The notes under the pieces: generated by a model
The model's input: only the letters and a program-made list of their open reading frames with translations
Told to the model about the DNA's origin: nothing
Database searches by the model: none
Translations under genes and position numbers: made by a program
Origin: Dimorphilus gyrociliatus
Taxonomy: Eukaryota; Annelida; Polychaeta; Dinophilidae
DNA: 64,000 nucleotides
Assembly (NCBI GenBank): GCA_904063045.1
Contig: CAJFCJ010000005.1
Coordinates: forward strand, 4,358,689 to 4,422,688
Direction of reading: 5' to 3'
Shown: positions 1-14,155 of the stretch, piece by piece
Layout: each line of letters opens with the position of its first letter
How positions within the stretch are numbered: position 1 is the stretch's first letter

Positions 1-1307
1 GGTGGTACTCGCACGATTGTATACAGTTTGATTGATGACGCCGTATTGTGGGGTAACCCTGTCATTTGACCTTTTTCTTTTGATTCTTAGTAGAACGATG
101 TAGTGGGCGGGGGCGGGGGGAGAGGGGGAGTAATAGAGGCCGTCAATAAATTCTAAACCTTACCCCAATCTACAACGACCCATTATAAAACTATAATAAA
201 AAGCAATATTTTTTTCCTGCCGTTTACTTTTCCCTGAAATATTTCTTACTCTTTGAAAGAGGAAATAAATTTCTATTCGTCCTTTAGCTATGTCGAAAAG
301 TATGGAGACCTTCAAGGCTGGAAAGCGAATGCGTGATGGGGGAAGGAATGATCTTCCACTTTCCACAGAACACGTGTAATCCTTTCGCAAAAAGGGGAAA
401 ACGTGAGTCTTGATTTGATAAATTTTTAAACGGTCTTATCTGATTTTTCTATAAAGAAATTAGACGCTCGTTCCTCACACACTCCTCTTTCTCTTTCTAA
501 TTCTTTGTTGTTATTTCAGATCATCGTCTCTACTGCTGGGCTCATTGGTCAGAAAGCGGCTACATTTTCATAGTTCTCGGCCAACATCACAAGCATCTAC
601 CGCAATACGTCATGGTAAATTTCGCACAGCATTAATTAGGCCTAATTACTGCGTTGCCTTATATTCGAGATGGACTTTAACTCCTTATAGAATTCCAATG
701 CTTTCTTAATATTCTACACTCGAAATCGACTAGACTCTAGGCTAATTAGGCATAAATGCTATGTTTACTTTCAATTAAGAGTCCTACCCGAAACAGAGAC
801 TGCCGACGAATACGGAAATGATGTCAACGTTCAAAGCTAAACTCTACTTTAGCCCAGTAGCCCTTCTCGATTCTGTCGGGCAACCACCCGATAAAGTAAC
901 AGCTATTCAATTAGAGATGGCCAGAAGTGGTAAGTGCCTTCCTCCTTTCTTCTAAATGAAATCTATGAACAAATATAACGAGCGCCATCTATTGGAAAAA
1001 AGAGGGAAAGGGACTTTGGATTTTTTAGGAAGATTAAAGGAGCATATATAGAGAATAGTTAGGTAACGAGAGAAAGGAAAAAAATCCAAGTTCGACCTGC
1101 ATTGGAGTAATATTGATAATCTTGTAGAAAGTAGAGACAGAGTAAAGAGAAATAGATTGCTTGAAAGAATTATTTAATAATATCATAAAGGGGGCGGGGG
1201 GTGGGTGCGAGGGAAGGGGTTTAGTAAAAGAAAACGAAGAGTTCATAAGAATAGCGATAGGGAAAGGAATAAATAGATATGGACATAGAGATAGAGAGAT
1301 AGAATAG

Positions 1308-1348
<41 letters not shown>

Positions 1349-3661
1349 GAAAGAGAGAGAAAGAGAGATAGATAGAAAAACTATCAAAGAAATATGAAAA
1401 AATAATAACAATAATAAACTAAACAGGATTAATAGGATTAATTTATAAAAGAAATAACAAAATATTGCAGAAGTGGGAAATTGTTACGATGAAGATCCAA
1501 TAGGATGCAAGAAGTTTGCAGCTGAAGGAAAGTGTTTTTCAACAGAAGGCAATTACAAGATTTATTGTCAAAAGTCTTGTAATCTTTGTAGTGAGTATAA
1601 TTATTTGATTTATTGAAGAAATGAGAAAATGCGTATAGGCGTAAAGGAGGTAAATTGAAAAAATACACGTTAATTATCATCTCAGCTCCTCGCGGCATGC
1701 CCCAAGGCGAATGTGCATTTTCGGATAAAATAACAAAGTCTTTGCATTGGTACCTGTTCGAGAATACATGGGAGGATTTAATTACATTTAAAAGTGCTGG
1801 TGATGACAGACTCGGCCGGTTAACCCAATTAAACTCTAGAAAACTTGGTACATTTACTTGTAAAAGTGTTGACAAACAATACAACAGCTACGAATACGCT
1901 ACCGTCTCCTATTATAACAACGGATGGTTTGTCTAATACTTAACGCCTTTAACGTCCTTTTTCCTAATCTATTTTTATAGCCGGCCCAGATATACTTGCA
2001 TTAACTTTGAAACGACTGACGATATCAGCCTAATCAAGTTTCGAATGTGTAAGTAAAACCTCCTTGGGGAAGAGTGCAAACGATAGGGGGAGGGGAGGGG
2101 AGGGGAGGGGAGGGAGACATGGGTGGAAAGAACTAAAGGAAGAGGGTAAACAACGAGGCAGTAAGAAAGAGTATCTTTCCAATTCTATTGTCATAAGAAA
2201 ACTCTTCCCCTTTTCGTTTGTTCTATTAGTTTTAAAAAACTTTACACCATTTATCTTCGTAGCCGAGAGTTCCTTGCTTAACTTGGAAATTCAAAAATTA
2301 TGCAAATATAGAGATTATCCACGTGTTTTAAGGAATAACGTCGTTTCAAAAGAATACAAGATTCTTCTATGTGAGTGTTATTTCTATTTTAATGATTTAA
2401 AGCTTTTTCTTCCCGTCGTCTTACTCTTTCTCCTTTCGTCCGCACCGAGATGAAGGGAAAGAGGAAAGGGGAGATGGGGGAGGAAGAAAAACAACACGCC
2501 GGCTGTCTGTATAATTTGCTAATTATATAGCCGCTAACTATACAACATCGATGGACTGCGGAATACACGGAAGTATGGAGGCTACGTTTTCTGACAAGAA
2601 CAATCTCCAGTGCGAAGGACACGTCTCCGATTGGAATAAGGCGTCGTGTACAGTTCAACCTTCTCTTACGGTTTCGTACAGGCGGTCGAGATGCGAGATG
2701 AGTACCGCTCCTCATAACGATTCATTACAATTTACAGGTAATTAGAGTTAATTATATTTTCCATTTGACCTCAAATAGATATGTAAGTAACGTCACTCGG
2801 GACGAGACGCCTGTCAAAAGTTTTATTCTCTCTAGACGCTCACGCAAACAATGATAAATTAATCATTAATTAAATTAATTACTTAATTAATAGATTCATT
2901 AATTCAGTAATTGGCTTTTCATTTCAGTTCACCTATGTAGAGCCTTTATATACGTGAAAGCATACGGACATAGTATACTCATAACACAAACGCCGTCAGA
3001 TTCTCAATTGTACAGATGTTGGGTAAGAGAGTCGATCATTGCGGTTCATTCTTATCATTTCTTTATTTGCAGATAATATTCAATTATCCAGAGAGAATGA
3101 ACGAAAAACCGTGGAGAAACGCCGTACTTTTAAATAGAGGCCAATGCGGTAAAGCAACAGATTTTAGACAATTAGAAAAGAAAGACGTCATATTTGAGAC
3201 CCGAATGTCGTCTGGTAAGTATCTCTTGAAAGATTATTAATAAATATATCATTTTATCTTCTCTTCCCCTTCCTAAAAGCTATATATTATAGTCTTTATT
3301 CAATTATTATTGAATTTGACCTATTGCCACTAAGATTATAGTAGTGGTTATCATTCGACTCGTAGGGTTATATTTTTCTTTTCTTGTTTATTTACTTTAT
3401 TATATAGCCTCCTTTCAACCATTTGCAGACAATGTAGATACAACCTGTAGGACGAAAAATCGCAACCGCTATGGAAAACCTACTTATGGTCCCAATTTTA
3501 TACCAAGAAAGTCGGATAATAGCCCAACAAATAACCGCCAAGCGAGAAACGGCGAACATGATCGATCTTCTTATAGTATCAGAGGATCGTCAACAACTCC
3601 ATCTATTTGTTTTCATCACTTGATTATTGGCTCCATCTTGTGTTATTTAGTAAAATTTTAG
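1..3661 (+). CDS. Secreted, probably GPI-anchored protein with ShKT domain (3' part of gene)
   Basis: The gene starts before the window. Exons joined by splice consensus and continuous phase: 1-52, 520-614, 782-929, 1471-1590, 1686-about 1917, 1981-2048, 2263-2370, 2531-2737, 2928-3022, 3073-3214, 3429-3661. The exon at 1471-1590 encodes a complete six-cysteine ShKT module that starts CYDEDPIGCKKF and ends YCQKSCNLC. The rest is a cysteine-bearing ectodomain with segments such as DHRLYCWAHW and SRYTCINFE. The last exon is polar and Asn/Arg-rich, then ends in about 18 hydrophobic residues with no cytoplasmic tail, which suggests a GPI-attachment signal. The spacing of the Trp/Cys segments recalls the animal DUF7042-7045 extracellular families, but this is from memory and weak. 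ShKT domains occur in many non-toxin animal proteins, so no toxin role is implied. Partner and function are unknown. Confidence 0.7.
1313..1370. repeat. (GA)n microsatellite in intron
   Basis: Near-perfect GA dinucleotide tract in the intron before the ShKT exon. Similar CT/GA tracts lie at about 3697-3716, 6079-6110, 7132-7162, 10031-10051, 11287-11314, 14118-14152, 17041-17067, 22857-22880, 27112-27140, 33378-33402, 33956-33981 and 46217-46255. They generate long spurious Leu/Ser or Glu/Arg open frames. Confidence 0.95.
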
Positions 3662-6078
3662 CGTTTTTTTATATTAGCAATTCTTTGCTCTCTCGCTCTC
3701 TCTCTCTCTCTCTCTGTCTACTTTTTGTACTTTTACGAATGATAAGTGAAACATGTATACGTTAATGGGTGTATACAAAACCTAATGCTATCAATATACA
3801 CAAACTATCCTGACAGATGTATACAATTGCGTTCTCTGTCTCTCTAGTTCTGTTTTTTGCCTATGAATATCTACCCCCAATAAACTGTATATAGAGGGTA
3901 TTTACTGGTTATAATGGTCTAAAGATATGAAAATGCATTATACTATTCTATATACAGTAGATAATAAAATATTATAAAAATTGTTTCTTTGCTTGTGTTC
4001 TCTCTTTCTGGTCACTTTTCTTCGTCTATCCTCTTTCGATAACGTTATTTTTGTACTCTGTCTGCTTATAATATTCATATATCCTATATCCATCTATCAA
4101 TCTATCTATATTTAAAATGTCGCTTGCTTTTTATCACAGAGATTGGAAATTGAATTTCTAATCCTTTGCCTCATATGACTTTTGCTAGACTTCGTCCTAT
4201 TACGATTTAGGGTGTCTTTCTTTTTACTTTGCCTAGTTTATTTCAGATGTTGGCTGAGTTTTATCTTTTTTAAGTTTAGTATAAACACTTTGTTTGTCAT
4301 TCCTAGTTCAGTTGTTCTTCTCCTGTCTGTGAAATTTTAATGAAAGGAAGAAGAAGAAGAAGAAGAAGAAGGAAATAAATTAGAAATTTGCTAACTTTGA
4401 AATGTTTCTAAGAAAAATGAAAAAATGAAAAAAAGGTGCTAACTAAACAAATTTTATGTTTTAAATATGACAAATGGAATTATACAGAGAAATAAGCATG
4501 CTGGTTTATAAATATCTATCTATATATGTATGCATAGAAATCTATTATATAATGAATTATTGTTTATTTACTGAAATAAATTGCGTATGAACACGGGAAA
4601 GAAGGGAAAATTAGACAAAACAAAATTCGGTTCATTACGTAATAATAGACATGATCTTAACATATAAAAGGTATATTGCGTATATTGTATATATATATAT
4701 TTATTTCTCGTAATGAATGACTAACGAAGGAGAAGATGAAATGTTCTAAAAAGGGAATCGAGCGAGAAGAGTTTCTTTCCACCATCTTTTTTTTTTAATA
4801 CTGTTTCCTCTTTGAATAAAAATTTAAATATTGATAATTGACGTCTAGTCTAATTTAATTATTATTATTTCTAGTCACGCAATGACAAGATGAACGTTCA
4901 ACCTATTTGTTAATGCTTAATTAAAGGTAATTTCCGTTAGGGTTGCCCGTATTTTGACCATGGAAAAACCATTGCTGTACTTGGCTACGCCCTCGCAAAA
5001 AATTGCAGTCGACGACGGCAAAGAGCTTCATTACTACGCCATCGCTTGTAGAGAATACAGCTATGTGATCGACCGCTAATACATTCTATTTCGTTGCGTC
5101 CACACAAAAATATTTCGTGTTCTTGAGGTTCAACTCTAAAATATCATGGTGAGGATTAATAGCTTATTAGGTGTATTTAAAAAAAAAAAAGAGACTAGCT
5201 GTCCATGTGTGCCAATGAGCATTTGACGCCGCATTCGTTCTATTTAGACGTGCATGTTTTTTATACGTATAAATAATCACTAGCCGTGTCTGTCTCTTTT
5301 AAATCTCTAAGTCCCTGTATTTTTTGTGTGCGTGTGTATGTTTCGTTTTGGTGTTTTAAACAGGCAAATCGTCTATTTCTTTGTAAATTTAAATCAAGGA
5401 CGATTAAGGTGCAAAAGAAAAGCTCTCATTCCATTGTATCTTGTCCCTCCCTCTCTCCTATGCTTTGTACATTGTAATGCATACTTAATATACACGAAGA
5501 TGTCAACGTGGTGTTTGCATTTTTTTCCCTCCCTACTTTAATTTATGAGAAAAGGAAATGAAATTTATATTTTCCCTCTTTTCCTCTATCTATCTCTCCC
5601 TCCCTTCTTCCCTTCCTTCCTTTCTCTTTCCTTCTCCTTTGCTCTTATATATTTTCATCTATTTCGCTGACATTTTTTGTGCATATATGCAGTAGATTAA
5701 AAACACGAGAGCTAAATATGGACTGCACTTGGCCTAAACCCTTTTCATCTGGATATGTATGCATTCATTTCTATATATATGTACAGCATATATATATACA
5801 TTTTATACATACATGCAAATAAGCGTACATACCTATATTTTTTAGTTTATTACCAGTTTTCATTCTAAGAGTCATTTTCTTATTCGTAGTTGAATGGTTA
5901 GTTAAAATATTATGTAAAGTAGAACATTTAAATGCATTAGAATCGTAGTTAGATGTATAATTTATGTCGTTATCCGGTCTTATTAAATATCAGTTTCACG
6001 TATATCCTTCCCTGTTTCGTTTTTTAGTAAAATTTACATTTACGCATGTTGTTTATCGTCTTTACTGCATAACAGAGA

Positions 6079-6114
<36 letters not shown>

Positions 6115-7129
6115 GATGATGATGATGGGAAGAAATAAATGTAGGAGAGAGTTTGTAACGCTCACAAAATATATAATCCTTTACCGTCTTCCTACTCTGT
6201 CTATCTGTCTGTCTAACTGTCTTTTTTTTCCTTTTCTCCTTCTTCCTCTCTTCACCCACCCACCCCACCCACTCCCCACCTTCTCTACTTCTTGATAAGC
6301 CGATCTCTCTTTCTCCTATTTCTAGTCTGTTTTTTATTTTCTACAAATCCAATTTGTCCACCCAAAAAAGAAAAAAAAACAGGCCAGGTTCCTTTTCTAC
6401 CCTGGTCCGTACGCAAACAAGGTCAAATGCTTTCGACGCCGCTCTCTAGCCAAAATCTATTTTGACATAACGTATTACAAAAGTTTTTACGATATTGCCT
6501 ACCCAACCTATACATTCTTTTGTCGAGGAATGCCACAAGGAAGCCAAGGTAGCTCTATAAAGTTCCGTTTATTTTGACCTTTTAAGGGCAAGCCGCACCC
6601 TAAAGAAACTCAATTATATACATATTTGGGATAAAAGAGCAAGAGTAGGGAATTTCTTCAGGGGCAGATTGTCAATTAATCTATGCTTCTCTAAAAGAGG
6701 AAAAATATCATTCTATTGAAAATAAATAAGGAAATAAGAAAAGCTAAAGCAGCCGTCAAAAAACAAATCAGCAATAAAACTTATATTCTTCTCCTTCTTC
6801 TTTGCCCCCACTCTCTATGCTAAAAGGAATAAGGAAAAAAAACCAATCGTTACAGTTTCTTTCACTTTTTCTCTAGTCCTACCAATTTCCTCTCTGCAGC
6901 AAACTGTGCAATGCGAGAAATTCGTATCGAATGATGTTGTCACGCAGAAATTCTTTCGAAAGGGTCGTACAAGAGTGTTTTTAGGGAAGAGAGCGAATGT
7001 GAAAGAGTAAGAGGATGAAAGAGAGGGAAGAAGGAAGAGAAGTGGGAACGAACAAGAGAGAAAGAAGTAGAATGTAAGAAATTCTTTTGAATGATTGAAT
7101 GAGCGAAGGAAAGAAGATGAAAAAAAGCC

Positions 7130-7163
<34 letters not shown>

Positions 7164-7448
7164 CAGTAATCTCTTAAAGCCGGGCGTTTTTTTTTCTTTT
7201 TCATTTTTTATTTTTTATTATAAAATAGTTAATTCTAAACCTATAATCCTAACGCAGTCATCCAATTAGGCGTCATAGGTATATTTGAAGCATTATAGAG
7301 AGGGCGAGAGAATGTTTTCTTCGTAAATGGAATGCACGTGATGTCGGTTGATTAAAAAATTTTCTTTGTTTTTCATTTTTGCAGTAGGATATTACTTTAA
7401 TAAAATAAACTCTTTCTATCTTCATTCATTGTATGGTTTCTGTTTCAG
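3662..7448. other. Intergenic region between ShKT gene and TRPC gene
   Basis: No convincing gene. The region is AT-rich with microsatellites: (AGA)n at about 4350-4372, TA-rich tracts, and (GA)n followed by (ATG)n at 6079-6127. Two islands of less repetitive sequence stand out, at about 4939-5090 and 6371-6600. Each carries a short open frame (39 codons from the ATG at 4961; about 60 codons read through 6371-6560) with no recognisable family. They could be 5' untranslated exons or regulatory DNA of the downstream TRPC gene. Nothing proves either. Confidence 0.5.
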
Positions 7449-10400
7449 AGCGCTCCGGAGGTCGGAAAAGAGGAGGTCAAACAAATTTGGAAAGGCAAAA
7501 CACTCCTTTTCCAATCGTTTAGACTGTCTGACGGATTCTGGCAGCATTAAAAGTAAAAAAAATAGGATGAGAGGATCGAGTAAAAGTTCCGGACGTCCCA
7601 TACCCATTCCTTTAGAACCTCTTAAAGAAGGCCATAGAATTGATCCGCTGGAAAGACTATTTCTTGAGGCAGCTGAAAGGGGAGATAAACATACAGTTAT
7701 AAGATGTCTGCACGGTCCAAGGCCTGTCAACGTTAATTGTACAAATATTCTCGGCAGAAGCGCCATTCAAATAGCGGTTGATAACGAGAATGTGGAATTA
7801 GTCGAACTACTACTCAAGCAGGACGGTGTTCGAATAGGGGATGCCCTCCTTTACGCTATCCGCGAAGGCGTCTACAGAATCGTCGAGATGCTAATCGATC
7901 ATCCGTCCATAACTAGGGACATGTTGGGTAACGCTTGGGCTGGTTATAAATTGGAAGAAAACTCTGGAATCGAAAGTTCTGATTATTCGCCGGATATCTC
8001 ACCAATAATGCTTGCTGCCCATTGCAATCAGTTTGAAATTTTGCAGCTGTTAATCTCCAGAGGTGCCCGAATAGAAAAACCCCATAGGCTTACTTGTTCA
8101 TGTACAAGATGTAAGGAGGAGGTGCAGTCCGACTCTCTGAGATACTCCTTATTACGGATCAATACATACAAGGCCCTCGCCAGTCCGGCATGGATTTCCC
8201 TAACGAGTCCTGATCCAGTTTTATCTGCTTTTAAACTTTCTTGGGATCTGGAAAAATTGGCTATGAGAGAGAATGAATTCAAGGATATCCTTAATGAACT
8301 GAGTGAACAGTGTAAAAAATATGCTTGCGACCTCCTCGATCAGTGCAGATCTAGCGAGGAGGTTATTGCGGTCCTAAATAAATCATCCGATAGCGACAAC
8401 GAAGGCGATGATTCGGACGAAGAGGTCGATTGCGAGAGGCTGACTCTTGACAGGCTGAAAGAGGCCCTCAAGTACGAACAAAAGCAGGTTAGAGGCATAT
8501 CGTTACTATCCGCTTCAGTGCCGTCATATATACAGGGTATATGGATTATAACGGGCTCCAGAGATAAATTGCTCTAGATGGTATTGAAAAAGATCAATTT
8601 ATACTCTCATTTCCTTCCCCATGACGCATCTTTTCCCGTTATTTATAGTTAAATACTAGAAAACATCATACACCAATGTTACGCCTTCCTTGCGTCCTCT
8701 CGTTTAACATTTGCGGTCGCTAGTACTGCCCAATACGTGCCAGTTAGGTCTAACCAGTCTAGTTGGTGGTCGATCAGTGGACTAGTTAAGAAAGAAAGAA
8801 AGAGAGAGAGAGAGATCGATACGAGTTGACCAGAAAAAAGTCCTCAAAGAAAAAGCAATGCGTCTAATTTAACAACTGTATTTTTCATTTAACTAGAGAT
8901 GTAGTGGGTGAGGTGGGAGAGTGTTGAGTAGAAGAGTGGATGGAGAAGAAAAAAAATTACTTGGGCATGGTAGTAGGAATTACTGAGAGGATGTCGTTAA
9001 TACAGGGAAAGCATGGTACTGTCGTACTATAATACGAGCTGAAAGATTCTAATAGAAAGGATCACGAGGGTGAGGAAAAAAGGGAAAAATTTCTTGCCAA
9101 ATATATATGTAGACATATATATAGTAGTATATATTGTAATATATTAGTAATAAAATTAGGCAGAGAGAGAGAGAGAGAGTGAGTGGGAGGGGCAGAGAAA
9201 GAAAGAAAGAGTAAGGGGTAATGGTCGTAGGATAAAGAATTTAACCAAGAATTTTTACCTTTTGTTTACAGTTTGTCGCCCATCCTCATTGCCAACAATT
9301 ACTCGCTTCAATATGGTACGAAGGTTTACCAGGATGGAGGAAAAGCAATTTCTTTGTTAGAACAGTCATAATCGTCATACTTATCGCTCTTATGCCTTTA
9401 ATGGCCGTCTACTATCTCATTTTCCCAAGATCCCGATTGGGTCAGTTAATTAGGAGTCCATTTATGAAATTTATGTATCATTCGGCGTCATTCGGAGTAT
9501 TTCTATTCCTGTTGATATTGGCCTCGATAAATATGGGTTCTCGGGAACAAACTCAAATACAGAGGAAACAACGGCGAGGTCCTGCCTTGAGTCCTCTCGA
9601 ATGGCTAGTCTTCCTCTATGTAATAGGTAAACGATAATTTCCTCTACTTGAAGGAATAAATTACAACTCTATTAGATAATTGGTATTCATTACTAATTGA
9701 TCTTATATCGATTAGCCTCGCTTATCATCAGAGAATATCTTGAACATTTCAGGCCTATTTAGGAAAGTCTCTAATGCTCTCTAATCTAATAAAGAGAAAA
9801 CGAGACAGAGACAAACGAAGAAATAGATAGGAGGAAATAAATGGGAGAGAAGAAATCTAGTTTAGTTCTTTTATTTGAATTGTATGTATAGTATACTGCT
9901 GTATATTATGCTTTGAGAGTATAGGACTTGAAGGGATATTTTTTATTACTGATAATGATTTTAGCATAATACGGGAGGGGGATATACTTTAATCGTATCA
10001 TGTACTTTAGACGATTAAAACAAAACAAGAAGAGAGAGAGAGAGAGAGAGAGGCGGAGGGGAGGGTGAGAGGGGAAAGGGAAAAAGAGAATGAACGAATA
10101 TGTGAATGAATGATACAGAACAGAATTATTCTTTCTACCCAACAGGCTTCATATGGAGTGAATGCAAACAGCTGTGGGATGAGGGCTTAAAGGCTTACAT
10201 CCGCCAATGGTGGAATTGGCTAGACTTTATTATGCTTTCTTTATATTTGTGCACGTTTACTCTTCGATTTGTCGCTTTTATACATTCTTTGGACGAAGAA
10301 CAGTATGGACCAAAAATGTTACCAAGGACCAAGTGGCCGAGTAACGATCCAACTCTTGTCTCTGAAGGAGTTTTCGCGATAGCCAACGTCTTCTCCTTTG

Positions 10401-11280
10401 CTCGAATTATTTATTTATTCCAAGCTAATCCAACGCTCGGTCCGCTCCAGATTTCTCTTGGTTGCATGCTAATTGATATTGGAAAGTTTCTATTTATATT
10501 CTTTCTCGTTTTAACATCATTCGCCTGCGGCCTCAACCAATTGTACTACTATTACACGGATTCTGATAAAACTCAAGGCGCCGTTATTGTCGATAACGGA
10601 AAGGAATACGAGAACGCTTTTGATCCGTAAGTACATTTAAACTTTATACAACAACTGTGCGCTACTCTTCTCCCCCTCCCTTCATCCTCCGTCTTCCCCA
10701 GGCTTTGTCGCGCTCCCCTTTCTTCGTCTAACAACCATTTTATTATTCCCTTAATTCCTTCCGACCTTTTCTCCCCTGTCCCTCCCACCTCTCCTCCCGC
10801 CTCCTCTTCCTACTTGCCTGTACTTTTGCCGTATAATACGGATACTGGTACTGTTACTACAATCACCACAACGGCTACTGCTACTACTACTACTATTACT
10901 ACTACTTTTACTATTACTATTACTATTATTACTATTATTGAGTTTATAGTTTTATTAGCTACTGTAGCGATTACTATTACAAAATTCTACTATCCTAAAG
11001 ATGAAAATTAAAGGAAGCAAATCACAATAGCAGCTTGTGCTACTTTTTTAGTTTTAGTAGTAGAAGTAGTATTTAATTATTCCCTATCTATTTTTCTTTC
11101 CTTCTTTCTCTTTCTTTATCAATCTCTATCTATCTATCTATCTGTCTATCTATCCAGCTCTTCTATTCCATTCTTTAACTTTTAAATATTTCTACTTTTA
11201 CTTCTGACGAATCCTTTAGCTTATTTGCTTCTCTTTTTCTCTAATTTTCTACCCTTTCGTTTGATCCTCAATCCCTTCCT

Positions 11281-11317
<37 letters not shown>

Positions 11318-14114
11318 CATTCTACATCCTATTACTCTCTCCCCCCCGTTCTTAATCGTCGTATAGCTTGTCACTTTGTACCCAACCTTCCTAAGCTTCA
11401 CTGCGAATTTTCCTCGTTGCCCTCCCTCCGCAATCGGTAATATTGTATAAAGTATATACAATATGAGAGAAAGTGTGTAAACACTAGACAGTAGCATTGC
11501 CTATAGGAAGATAGGGAAGAGAGGGAAGAGAAGAAATTTTCTAAAAGCGACTATATAATAGATTAGTAAGTTTATAAATTTATGGAGGAAAGTTCTATTG
11601 GTGCTAATGAACAATCATAGAAGTCTATAGATCTGACATGGTAACTAGTTGATATATACTGTATATTGTATATACTTCGCAATGCCTACCTCCCCCTACC
11701 CCCTTCCCCCTCCGCCCATCCCCTCCCAAAAAAAAACAATATAACATATACATAAATACGTATTTATTACGTAAAACTTGATTCTCTTCTTACTTGCTAA
11801 TTCTTATCATGACGATAAGTAAGATTCTTATTATTTTTCATCGAAATCTTCATCTTTTTTATAAATTAAAAAAAAAAGAAAAGAAAGAAAAAAAAAACGA
11901 TAATAGTAAAAATGATAATAAAAAAGAAAACCTTATTGATTTTTCTTTATTTTGCATATATATTTAGTTTTTTTTTCTTCTTCTTCTTTGTTTGTTTTTT
12001 TCTTTCTTTTCCTTTTTTTTACTTTCTTTATCTTATCTTATCTTTTTGTTTTTTTTAACTTAATCCAAAATTATTAATAAGGAATATAAAAACCTCTTTT
12101 TCATATTTTTCCTCTCCTTTTTACCTTTATTTTTTCTATTTTATTGATTTAATTGTCTGATTTTATTTCTTTCTTCTTTTCCTTCTCTTTTTCCGTATCT
12201 ATTTAACAGACCATCTTCCAATCTTTCTTTCAATCTTCCACTGTACAGTATATCTATGTGGATCTGTTTATCTGTACGTATGTTTGTTTGTATGTGAACG
12301 GAGGGGTTATGCATTATTGCTAAGCCAAATTGACCAGAATCTTGCGCATTACGTTGTCGTATTAATCAGTTAACTTTGGAAAAGTATAAATCTTTCGTAT
12401 TCCGTCTCTAGAGAAGCAATTTACGTCGTTTATTCAATTTCCGTTTGCCAAACACGACTGAGAATTTTTCGTACAGCGTCTCTCCAGGCATTAATTTAAC
12501 ACGATTCTTTAAAATAAATCGTTGACTGACAGTTTTTCACCAATTTCCCAAAGCTTGCCTCAAAGCTATATAACTCTATTCTGGGGATTGTTCGGCCTGA
12601 CATCCCTGAACACTGTCCGTCAAGGTCCGATGCAGGATTTTACAAAGACCATTGGGGAAGTTCTTTTAATGGCTTACCACGCACTCGGCGTTATAATGCT
12701 TATAAACATGTTAATTGCTATGATGTCAAATTCATTTCAAGATATAGTGGTACGGTTTCATTTTTTATTTTATTCTTTTGTTGTAGAAGCAACTTTTTTT
12801 CACTTTGATTTTTTTTTTCATTCTCTTTCTCTTTCTTTCGTTTTTTCTTTCTTTCTTTTTTACAATTTGTTTTTTTTTCTGCTTTTCACTTGATCATTTT
12901 TCAACTGCAAAACTATTTCTATGTTTTATAACTAGAACTATATGCATCTACTTATACGAATGTGTGTTATGGATACTGTATAACTTACTAATTAACTAGA
13001 CAATTAATGTTTAATTGTTCATGCGGGGGCATATGTAAGCACTCTCTATCTTCGATTAAAATTGAGTAAGGTTCTCTTATTCAACCACAATTCTTCTATT
13101 CCTTCTCTTCATTAATCCTTATTTGCAATTGACTATATACTGTAAGACGTTCAGTCATATTCTGTACATTGAATTTTTTCTTCTACCTTCCTCCTATCCA
13201 TATCTAATCTCGTAAATTCCCCAAATACCTTTAGATGTTTGGAGACGTATTTCAGAATTCGTTATCGGTCTTCTTTCTTCTCCTTTTTCTTCGCTGTTTG
13301 CTCTATTTTGCACATAAATATAAAAGCACACCTGAAGTAGAGTGTGTATTGTTTCACAAAACTATTCAGATAAGTGTACTAGAGTTGTTGGCCTATACAT
13401 AGTTTATTTCTCATTTAAGAAATTTAATATATTTCTACCTCTATTTCAATATCATCATTACGAATACTGCTGTTTTTCTCTTCCTCTTCTTCTTCTTCTT
13501 CTGACTAAACCAACCTCTTTACTCTCTTTCACTTACTTACATTTGATTTTATTTATTTATTCTTTTATTTATTTGATCACTGTCTTTATTATATTTCTAT
13601 CTTATTTTTGCACCTCCGTCCTCCCACGTGACCTTCCTTAACTTTGTGAGAATTGGTCCCTTTTTTTTGTGTTTTCTTCTTTGATACGCGAGAGAAAAAT
13701 TGTAATATTGTTTGCAGTCTATTACAAAGTTACATCACTCTATTCTGGGCCTTGTTTGGTCTGACACCTTTATCAACGGTTAGGGAGAGTTCAGTGCACG
13801 AATTGACGAAATCAGTGGCGGAAGCTTTATTTATGGCTTATCACGCCATGGCAATTATTGTTCTCGTAAACATGTTGATTGCCATGATGTCTAATTCTTT
13901 TCAAGATATTCAGGTATATAGGATTATCTCCAATAATCTTATTATTATCAATGCATATTTTACCTTATTCCCTTTTTTATCATATATTGCTTAGTATTTA
14001 TTTACTTTGCTCCCCTTAGTTTTCTTACCTACTTGATTTTTTTCTGTTAAATCCATTAGAAAGGTTCGAAAATCCAATTAGCTTATTCCCTTACAATTAT
14101 ATGCTCCTTCCTCT

Positions 14115-14155
<41 letters not shown>

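Noticed and set aside
1034-1411. Ser/Leu-rich minus-strand open frame
   Set aside because: It is produced by the GA/CT microsatellite inside an intron of the ShKT gene.
1471-1590. Venom toxin gene
   Set aside because: The ShKT module is one part of a large anchored protein. This domain is common in non-venom animal proteins.
6062-6295. Met/His repeat open frames
   Set aside because: Produced by (GA)n and (ATG)n microsatellites.
7348-7448. N-terminal extension of the TRPC first exon from 7348
   Set aside because: It starts at TTG, not ATG, and a good acceptor (TGTTTCAG) lies at 7448, so this stretch is probably intron.
10814-11011. Thr/Ile-rich plus-strand open frame
   Set aside because: It comes from an (ACT/ATT)n tract within a TRPC intron.
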